Below are positions 7,444 to 12,751 of a stretch of DNA of 15,624 nucleotides, piece by piece. Positions within the stretch are counted from its first letter, which is position 1. Each line of letters begins with the position of its first letter. The notes below the pieces were generated by a model. That model made no database searches, was not told where the DNA came from, and saw only the letters and a program-made list of their open reading frames with translations. Both the position numbers and the translations under genes were made by a program. Source of the stretch: JBBPYA01 sp038200385 (GTDB lineage: Bacteria; Actinomycetota; Actinomycetes; Mycobacteriales; Geodermatophilaceae); the NCBI GenBank assembly GCA_038200385.1, contig JBBPYA010000343.1, positions 1 to 15,624 on the forward strand, written 5' to 3'.

Positions 7444-7449
7444 AGTATG
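7444..7449 (-). promoter_or_regulatory. -10 element for a leaderless transcript of the polymerase-domain gene
   Basis: On the minus strand CATACT occupies positions -12 to -7 relative to the G of the GTG start at 7437. This is the geometry of actinobacterial leaderless promoters, where the transcript begins at the start codon. The six bases between, GGCGCC, contain no ribosome binding site, which fits. No -35 hexamer is evident. Confidence 0.5.
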
Positions 7450-7676
7450 GCGGTCGGTGATCGGCTGCGGTCGTTCCAGGCCCGGCGCGGGCGCCCGCTC
7501 GCGGTCGGGCCGGGCCCGGTCGCCGTCACCGAGCGGGACCCCGGATCCGGTGGCAGCATGACAACCCTCGGGCCCGCGCGGATCGTCGCCTGCCGGCCCG
7601 GTCACGCAGCCCCACCCAGCTCTTCACCGCAGGCAGCGCAGTCCGCGCCCCCCTCTCCCGAATCGGAGCAGCACCG

Positions 7677-8237
7677 ATGAGCAATGAACTCCACGGCAGA
7701 CGAATAGCGTTCCTCGTCGCCAACTCCGGCGTGGAGCAGGTCGAGCTGACCACGCCGTGGCAGGCCCTGCGCGATGCCGGTGCCGAGACCGTCCTGATCG
7801 CCCCGGAGAAGGGCACCGTGCAGGCGTTCAACAACGACGTCGAGGAGGGGGACACCTTCGACGCCGACGTGGCGATCACCGACGCGGACCCCGATGACTA
7901 CGACGGCCTGGTCCTGCCGGGCGGTACGACCAACCCGGACAAGCTGCGGATGAACACCGACGTGGTGTCCTTCGTCGCCGGCCTGGTCAGCTCCGGCAAG
8001 CCGGTGGCCGCGATCTGCCACGGCCCCTGGACGCTGGTCGAGGCCGACGTCCTGCGGGGGAAGAGCCTCGCGAGCTGGCCCAGCCTGCAGACCGACATCC
8101 GCAACGCCGGCGGCCAGTGGCACGACGTCGAGGTCTTCAGCTGTCCGGCGAACGGGTGGACCCTGGTCTCCAGCCGCAAGCCCGACGACCTCGAGGCCTT
8201 CACCACAGCCGCCGTCCAGGCCTTCGCCCAGGGCTGA
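7677..8237 (+). CDS. DJ-1/PfpI family protein (type 1 glutamine amidotransferase-like)
   Basis: This 186-residue cytosolic protein belongs to the DJ-1/PfpI superfamily, closest in layout to the YhbO/PfpI stress proteins. The nucleophile elbow AAICHGPWTL carries Cys114 and His115. The conserved glutamate lies in NSGVEQVELT near residue 20, and LVLPGG (79-83) is the usual loop. Members are reported as protein/nucleotide deglycases, glyoxalases or proteases, and sequence alone does not choose among these. The ATG is preceded by a GGAG motif near 7664. It is the first gene of a plus-strand run of three and is divergent from the polymerase-domain gene across about 240 bases. Confidence 0.93.
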   Translation: MSNELHGRRIAFLVANSGVEQVELTTPWQALRDAGAETVLIAPEKGTVQAFNNDVEEGDTFDADVAITDADPDDYDGLVLPGGTTNPDKLRMNTDVVSFVAGLVSSGKPVAAICHGPWTLVEADVLRGKSLASWPSLQTDIRNAGGQWHDVEVFSCPANGWTLVSSRKPDDLEAFTTAAVQAFAQG

Positions 8238-8276
8238 GTCGACCCGGCGCTTGCCCGAGGGTGAACACTGCTGCGC

Positions 8277-9020
8277 ATGAGTGAGCCGCCTGAGTTGCTG
8301 CCCGCCCTGCCCGAGGACTGGGAGCGGGCGCTGTGCCTCCCGGCGCACCCCGACGACATGGAGTACGGCGCCGCGGCAGCAGTCGCCCGCTGGACCGGGC
8401 AGGGCAAGCACGTGGCGTACGCGCTGCTGACCAGCGGGGAGGCCGGCATCGACGCCCTGCCGCCGGAGGAGGCCAAGCCGCTGCGCGAGCAGGAGCAGCG
8501 CGCGGCGTGCGCCGCGGTGGGGGTGGACACCGTGGAGTTCCTTGGGCTGCCCGACGGGATGCTGGAGTACGGGCTGCCGGCCCGCCGGGTCGTCGCCGCG
8601 GCCATCCGACGGCACCGTCCCGACGTGGTCGTCACGGTGAACCTGCGCGACAGCTACGGGCCTGGCGCGCTGAACATGGCCGACCACATGGTCGCCGGCC
8701 GGGTCGTGCTCGATGCGGCCCGCGACGCCGGCAACCGCTGGGTGTTCCGTGATCTGCTCGACGCCGGCCTGGAGCCGTGGAACAAGGTCCGGATGGTGCT
8801 GGCCGCCGGCTCGCCGAACCCGACGCACGGGGTCGACATCGAGGGCTACTTTCACGCCGGCGTGGAGTCCCTGCGGGCCCATCGGGCCTACCTCGAGGCG
8901 TTCGGGGAGAGTGCTCCGGACCCCGAGGAGATGCTGGAAGGCTTCGCCCGGATGGGCGGGTCGCGGTTCGGGGTGTCGATGGCCGCGACGTTCGAGGTGT
9001 ATCCGCTGGCCCTGCTCTGA
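8277..9020 (+). CDS. PIG-L/LmbE family deacetylase
   Basis: This 247-residue zinc hydrolase is of the PIG-L (N-acetylglucosaminyl-phosphatidylinositol de-N-acetylase, LmbE) family, which in actinobacteria includes the mycothiol enzymes MshB and Mca. The signature AHPDD (23-27) supplies metal ligands His24 and Asp27 and the catalytic base, and ADHMVAGR (His137) is the second ligand region. LTSGEAG follows the first strand as in the family. The C-terminal half does not look like MshB or Mca to me, so the substrate is open. ATG 8277 has GAGGGTGA at 8257-8264, twelve bases away, which is rather distant. It lies 39 bases after the DJ-1-like gene and 24 before the MDR gene, so one transcript is likely. 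Confidence 0.92.
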   Translation: MSEPPELLPALPEDWERALCLPAHPDDMEYGAAAAVARWTGQGKHVAYALLTSGEAGIDALPPEEAKPLREQEQRAACAAVGVDTVEFLGLPDGMLEYGLPARRVVAAAIRRHRPDVVVTVNLRDSYGPGALNMADHMVAGRVVLDAARDAGNRWVFRDLLDAGLEPWNKVRMVLAAGSPNPTHGVDIEGYFHAGVESLRAHRAYLEAFGESAPDPEEMLEGFARMGGSRFGVSMAATFEVYPLALL

Positions 9021-9044
9021 GCCGGGCCTGACCCGGGAGGTCCC

Positions 9045-10001
9045 ATGCTTGCCGCGGTGTACCGCAGAACCGGCGACTCCGATGTGCTCGCGGTCGAGGA
9101 CCTCGACCGACCCGAGCCCGGGCCTGACGAGGTCCTGGTCCGGGTGCGGGTCGCCGGCGTCAACCCCACCGACTACAAGCGGCGACGGACCGCTGCGCCG
9201 GAGGGTTTCCAGATCCCGGGTCAGGACGGCGCCGGGGACATCGAGGCGGTCGGCGACGGGGTCGATCCCGGCCGGCTCGGGCAGCGGGTGTGGGTCTGGT
9301 TCGCGGCCCGCCCGGGCCGGATCCATGGCACCGCGGCGCAGTACACCGTCGTCCCGTCCGGTCAGGCCGTCGCGCTGCCCGACGCGGTGTCCTACGACGC
9401 CGGCGCCGGGTTCGGCGTACCCGCGATGACCGCGTGGCACTGCCTGTACGCCGACGGCCCGCTCACCGGTCGCACGGTCCTCGTCGCCGGGGGCGCCGGT
9501 GCGGTCGGCAACGCGGCGATCGCGCTGGCCCGCCGCGGCGGGGCGCACGTGCTGAGCACGGCCAGCGACACCCGCAAGGCCGCCCTGGCCGAGGCGGCCG
9601 GCGCGCACACCGTCGTCAACTACCGCGACGTCGACGCCGCGGACCGGCTGCGCGCCGCCGCCCCGGACGGCGTCCACCGGATCGTCGAGGTGGCCCTCGG
9701 CGCCAACCTCGAGCTCGACCTGGCGGTGCTCGCGCCGCTCGGGACGGTCTCGACGTACGCCGACGACACCCTCGCCGAGCTGCCGGTACGCCGGCTGATG
9801 GTCGCCAACGCCGTCCTGCGGTTCGTGCTGATCTACGGCATCACCGACGCGGACCTGGCCGCTGCGGCAGCCGGGGTGGGGGCCGCCGCCGCGGACCTGC
9901 CGACGCTGCCGGTGACCCGGTTCCCGCTGTCGGACACCGCCGCCGCCCATGACGCGGTGGAGCGGGGCGCGGTGGGCAAGGTGCTGATCGACCTGCCGTG
10001 A
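9045..10001 (+). CDS. NADPH:quinone oxidoreductase-type MDR protein
   Basis: This 318-residue reductase of the medium-chain dehydrogenase/reductase superfamily is in the zinc-free quinone oxidoreductase branch. The GroES-like N-terminal domain has VRVAGVNPTDYKRR, and the NADPH-binding fold begins VLVAGGAGAVGNAAI (146-160) with the GGAGAVG nucleotide motif. The structural-zinc cysteine cluster of alcohol dehydrogenases is absent. It ends GAVGKVLIDLP, the normal family C-terminus. Members reduce quinones or alpha,beta-unsaturated carbonyls; which one is not determinable here. GGGAGG at 9035-9040 precedes ATG 9045. It is the last gene of the three-gene run and is followed by tandem hairpins. Confidence 0.93.
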   Translation: MLAAVYRRTGDSDVLAVEDLDRPEPGPDEVLVRVRVAGVNPTDYKRRRTAAPEGFQIPGQDGAGDIEAVGDGVDPGRLGQRVWVWFAARPGRIHGTAAQYTVVPSGQAVALPDAVSYDAGAGFGVPAMTAWHCLYADGPLTGRTVLVAGGAGAVGNAAIALARRGGAHVLSTASDTRKAALAEAAGAHTVVNYRDVDAADRLRAAAPDGVHRIVEVALGANLELDLAVLAPLGTVSTYADDTLAELPVRRLMVANAVLRFVLIYGITDADLAAAAAGVGAAAADLPTLPVTRFPLSDTAAAHDAVERGAVGKVLIDLP

Positions 10002-10006
10002 CCGAC

Positions 10007-10042
10007 CGCCGCGGATGCGGCGTGAGGACGGTCACGCCGTCC
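10007..10042 (+). terminator. Tandem hairpins after the MDR gene
   Basis: Two small perfect hairpins follow the stop codon at 9999-10001. The first is CGCCGC (10007-10012), loop GGAT, GCGGCG (10017-10022). The second is GGACGG (10026-10031), loop TCACG, CCGTCC (10037-10042). Neither has a T-tract. Their position and pairing suggest a tandem terminator that closes the DJ-1/PIG-L/MDR transcript. Confidence 0.5.
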
Positions 10043-10147
10043 GATCTAGGCCCCGGGACGGCGCTCCGGGTACGGTCGGGCAGTTGTTGCCCAGGCGTGT
10101 GATCGACGTGGTTGCACAGTGCCGACCCCCACAGGAGCCTCTGAGTC

Positions 10148-10902
10148 TTGGCCGGCCGTCACCGCGCTGCACGGCGCACGTGGTCCCAGCGCGCTGCCGC
10201 GTTGCCCGTTCCCCAGCGCGCTGCCGCGTTGGCCGTTCCCCGGCGCACGCCGGGGGCTCGGCCCCGGATCGGCCTGCGGCCGGTGCTGGCGGCCGGGATG
10301 TCCGGGGTCCTGATGGCTGGGCTGTGCGCAGCCACCCTGGCCGGCGGGACGCAGCGCCCGCCGGCTCCGGTGATCGCCGTACTCGACTCGCCGCTACCAC
10401 TGCGCGGTAGTGCCGACCGGGCCTCCCGGGACGCCACCCGCAGCGATCTGACCCAGGAGTCGGAGGCCGTTGCGGCCCAGGCCCGGCAACGCGTCGAGCA
10501 GCAACAGCAGCGGGTCCGGGCGGAGGCGAAGACCGCGGGCAGCGCATCGGCAGTGCCGCCCCCGGCACCCCCGCCCCCTCCGCCGCCCGTGGGCGGCAGT
10601 CCTTGGGCCAACCGGGAACTCGGCCGCGTCATGACGCTGGAGTACGGCTGGGACGAGGGACAGTTCGGCTGCCTGGACCAGATCTGGAGCCAGGAGTCCA
10701 ACTGGACTACCACCGCGCAGAACCCGTCGTCGGGGCCTACGGCATCCCGCAGGCGCTGCCCGGCACCAAGATGGCCACCGTCGCCCCCGATTGGCAGACC
10801 AACCCGGCGACCCAGATCGCCTGGGGCCTGGGCTACATCGCCGACCGGTACGGGACGCCGTGCTCGGCCTGGAGCTTCAAGCAGTCCACCGGCTGGTACT
10901 GA
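10148..10902 (+). pseudogene. Secreted lytic-transglycosylase-like protein, frameshifted
   Basis: This is a cell-wall-active protein of the short actinobacterial transglycosylase-like group. From TTG 10148 (AGGAG at 10133-10137) the order is: a basic N-terminus with a duplicated QRAAAL segment; a hydrophobic export/anchor helix at about 44-67 (PVLAAGMSGVLMAGLCAATL); a Gln/Arg-rich coiled-coil-like stretch near 103-128; a proline run near 137-147; and the domain start CLDQIWSQESNWTTTAQNPS with likely catalytic Glu183. The frame then breaks. One missing G in the run at 10732-10735 would restore SSG-AYGIPQALPGTKMAT and the ending SFKQSTGWY at 10900, the classic C-terminus, giving about 251 residues. 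As written, the frame continues into unrelated Arg/Pro-rich sequence. Either the gene is dead or a homopolymer base was lost in sequencing; near-perfect conservation after the break favours a recent or artefactual event. Confidence 0.8.
10187..10240 (+). repeat. 27-base direct tandem repeat inside the transglycosylase N-terminus
   Basis: Two adjacent 27-base units (10187-10213 and 10214-10240) differ at one position only (C or G in TTGCCCG/TTGGCCG). They are in frame and encode QRAAALPVP and QRAAALAVP in the basic segment before the membrane helix. This looks like a recent slippage duplication that lengthens the N-terminal tail. Confidence 0.85.
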
Positions 10903-10925
10903 GCCGGCCCCGCTCCCCGGGCGGA

Positions 10926-11618
10926 TCAACCGGTACGGCGGGCCCGGACCACAGCGTCGTGGATCATCACCGGCCGACCCTGCGGGTCGCTCAGCTGCCG
11001 CGGCCGGGCCTGCTCGACCAGGAGCTCCCAGTCCCCGATTGCCAGCCCGGCAACGACGTCCTGCGCGCGGTAGAACAGCTGCGGCCACGGCGGCCGGTGC
11101 GCGCTGGTCTGCAGGTCGGACGGGTCGTGGCCGACGATGAGCAGGGTGCCGCCGGGCGCGACGGCCGCAGCCAGCACCCCGAACAGCGCCGTCCGGGGCT
11201 CCCGCGGGAGCTGGACGTAGTGCGCGGTCACCAGGTCATACGTCGAGTCCGGGGGCGCGCTGCCCAGATCCGCCTGGCGCCAGTCGATCCTGGCGGCGAT
11301 GTCCGGACCGGCCGCCGCTGCGTGCGCGACGGCCCGCCCGAGGGCGACCCGGGACAGCTCGACGCCGGTCACCGTCCAGCCGCGGGTGGCCAGCCAGATC
11401 GCGTCGGCCCCCTCACCGCAGCCGACGTCCAACGCCCGCCCGGGTGGCAGATCGCAGATCTCGGTGACGAGCTGGACGTTGGGATTGCCGCTCCAGATCG
11501 AGTCCCGCGCGCGGTAGCGCTCGTCCCAGAACTCCCCGTCCAGGACCGGGAGGGTGTCCGGGTCAGGCGCCTGATGGCCGGCATGCTCCTGCGGTGGGAT
11601 CCGAGCGTCGTTGGCCAC
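10926..11618 (-). CDS. Class I SAM-dependent methyltransferase
   Basis: This 230-residue cytosolic methyltransferase has a Rossmann-like fold. Motif I is ALDVGCGEGADAIWLA (62-77), the acidic residue ending strand 2 is in VTGVELS (Glu87), and YDLVTAHYVQL is the motif IV region, followed by GGTLLIVGHD. The opening DGEFWDERYRARDSIWSGNPN is shared with small actinobacterial methyltransferases that act on small molecules; the acceptor is unknown. I start it at GTG 11616-11618 because AAGGTGA lies just upstream at ideal spacing. The same frame is open to 11756, but that extension overlaps the start of the divergent hydrolase remnant. It converges with the transglycosylase gene, with 23 bases between stops. 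Confidence 0.88.
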   Translation of the reverse strand: MANDARIPPQEHAGHQAPDPDTLPVLDGEFWDERYRARDSIWSGNPNVQLVTEICDLPPGRALDVGCGEGADAIWLATRGWTVTGVELSRVALGRAVAHAAAAGPDIAARIDWRQADLGSAPPDSTYDLVTAHYVQLPREPRTALFGVLAAAVAPGGTLLIVGHDPSDLQTSAHRPPWPQLFYRAQDVVAGLAIGDWELLVEQARPRQLSDPQGRPVMIHDAVVRARRTG

Positions 11619-11703
11619 AGGCGTCACCTTCCGTACGGTCCAGGAACTCCCTACCAGCAGCCTCCCGCGCAGGGCGGCAGCACTCCACACCCACGGAGGC
11701 CGG

Positions 11704-12092
11704 ATGTTCGAAGGATTCCGACGCCGAACCGTCGACGGTGACGGCGCGCGGATCAACCTGGTGATGGGCGGCTCCGGGCCGCCGGCGCTGCTCCTGCACG
11801 GCTACCCGCAGACGCTGGCCATGTGGCCGTGCTGGACATCGTGCCGACCCGGCACGTGCTGGAGCACGTCGACTGCCGGCTGGCCGGTCGCTACTTCCAC
11901 TGGTTCTTCCTCAGCCAGCCCGCCGAGCTGCCGGAGACGCTGATCGGTGGTGCGCCGCCGTCCGAACCGCTGGTGGTGTGGCGGGAGTACGCCGACGACG
12001 TCCGCGGGCACGCCGTGGACGCCGGGCACTTCCTGGTGGAGGAGCGGCCTGAGGAGACTCTGGATGCGCTGCGGGCATTCCTGGCGGACTGA
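11704..12092 (+). pseudogene. Haloacetate-dehalogenase-like alpha/beta hydrolase with internal deletions
   Basis: These are the remains of an alpha/beta hydrolase closest in pattern to haloacetate dehalogenase/epoxide hydrolase-type enzymes (normally about 290-300 residues; about 130 remain). The 5' part reads MFEGFRRRTVDGDGARINL, then GGSGPPALLLHGYPQTLAMW. The sequence jumps near 11824-11828 into another frame at AVLDIVPTRHVLEHVD, skipping the cap-proximal part and the nucleophile elbow (VGHDRG in intact relatives). A second, in-frame loss near 11952-11962 joins LPETLIGG to PLVVWREYADDV. The C-terminal HAVDAGHFLVEERPEETL with the catalytic histidine is kept. Without the nucleophile it cannot be an active enzyme. 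A T-less hairpin at 12117-12139 follows the stop at 12090-12092. Confidence 0.85.
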
Positions 12093-12116
12093 CCCAGGCG
12101 CGGACACCGCTCGCCG

Positions 12117-12139
12117 GTGCCGACCGACGGGGTCGGCAC
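12117..12139 (+). terminator. Hairpin after the hydrolase remnant
   Basis: A perfect nine-base stem, GTGCCGACC (12117-12125) with GGTCGGCAC (12131-12139), closes a five-base loop. It starts 25 bases after the hydrolase remnant's stop and ends 26 bases before the next start codon. No T-tract. It probably ends transcription of the remnant, though a role in the leader of the VOC gene is possible. Confidence 0.6.
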
Positions 12140-12165
12140 GGCGGGCCTGAGCGGAGGAGGGTGAG

Positions 12166-12567
12166 ATGGCGCTCCGCTGGTACAGCGTCGTGGTCGACTG
12201 CAGGGATGTTGCGGCCCAGGCCCGCTGGTGGGCCGACGCGTTGGGCTGGCAGCCGGTGTACGAGGCCGACGACGAGGTGGTCCTGGTGCCTGGCTACGTG
12301 ACGCCCGAGCTGAGGGCCGAACTGTCGTGGGAGCGGACGCCGCCCGGGCTGGTGTTCGTCCCCGTCCCCGAGGGCAAGACGGTGAAGAACAGGCTGCACA
12401 TCGACCTGGCACCGCACACCGACGACGACCGGGAGGCCGAGATCGCCCGGTTGCTCGACATGGGCGCCACCCGGGTCGACGTCGGTCAGTCCCTGGCCGT
12501 GTCGTGGGACGTGCTCGCCGACCCCGAGGGCAACGAGTTCTGCGTACTGTCCTCGCGGGAGGAGTAG
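12166..12567 (+). CDS. VOC family (glyoxalase-like) protein
   Basis: This 133-residue cytosolic protein of the vicinal-oxygen-chelate superfamily is close to the Glyoxalase_6-type actinobacterial proteins. Two beta-alpha-beta-beta-beta modules are visible: the first begins LRWYSVVVDCRDVAAQARWW, and the second begins NRLHIDLAP (His78) and ends VLADPEGNEFCVL (Glu124), with His and Glu at positions that bind metal in the family. The metal and substrate are unknown; members include lyases, dioxygenases and drug-binding resistance proteins. GGAGGAGGG (12153-12161) gives a very strong ribosome binding site for ATG 12166. The stop codon is built into a hairpin (12565-12587). Confidence 0.9.
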   Translation: MALRWYSVVVDCRDVAAQARWWADALGWQPVYEADDEVVLVPGYVTPELRAELSWERTPPGLVFVPVPEGKTVKNRLHIDLAPHTDDDREAEIARLLDMGATRVDVGQSLAVSWDVLADPEGNEFCVLSSREE

Positions 12568-12587
12568 CGCGCCCCGGTGGCGCGCTA
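12565..12587 (+). terminator. Hairpin beginning in the VOC gene stop codon
   Basis: The stem TAGCGCGCC (12565-12573) pairs perfectly with GGCGCGCTA (12579-12587) around the loop CCGGT. The TAG stop codon is the first arm's outer end. Nine pairs, six of them a GC-alternating block, make it the most stable simple hairpin I see in the window. No T-tract follows. Confidence 0.7.
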
Positions 12588-12604
12588 GGCGTTGTCGAGG
12601 CCGC

Positions 12605-12678
12605 CAGCGGGCTCCCTCCTCCGCGGTGGTCTCGGGCAGGTCGGCGACGAGCCGTCGTACGTCGTCCCAGCTGGCCAC
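12605..12678 (-). pseudogene. 5' stub of an MmcQ/YjbR-family gene
   Basis: On the minus strand, GTG at 12676-12678 opens a frame reading ASWDDVRRLVADLPETT, which matches the usual start of MmcQ/YjbR-like DNA-binding proteins (a T/ASWDDVRRxALxLPETTE pattern, normally about 115-120 residues). After about 22 codons the similarity stops, and the frame passes into the hairpin and antisense VOC sequence. The signals for expression remain: TAGGGT lies exactly at -12 to -7 from the GTG, a leaderless-promoter arrangement, and no other part of the gene is present. I read it as the surviving front end after a deletion. Short length keeps confidence moderate. Confidence 0.5.
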
Positions 12679-12751
12679 GGATGCACCCTAGAGCCGCGAC
12701 ACCTGCCCGCCCCGGCCCGGGCAGCGGTTGGTCTTGCCGGGCGGCGCCGGA

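Noticed and set aside
7438..7605. N-terminal extension of the polymerase-domain protein to an ATG at 7605
   Set aside because: The extra 56 residues are Pro/Arg/Gly-rich and unlike the family, and a leaderless -10 element points to GTG 7437.
7602..9950. 782-codon minus-strand open frame opposite the DJ-1, PIG-L and MDR genes
   Set aside because: All three plus-strand genes have intact family motifs; the antisense product is rich in Gly, Arg, Gln and His and shows no domain.
10002..10147. Possible cyclic-di-AMP (ydaO-type) riboswitch before the cell-wall enzyme gene
   Set aside because: Such genes often carry one in actinobacteria, but the conserved core segments are not present here; only short terminator-like hairpins were found.
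10732..10735. Programmed frameshift in the transglycosylase
   Set aside because: The run is only GGGG with no clear slippery heptamer or obvious downstream stimulator, and relatives encode this domain in one frame; mutation or sequencing error is simpler.
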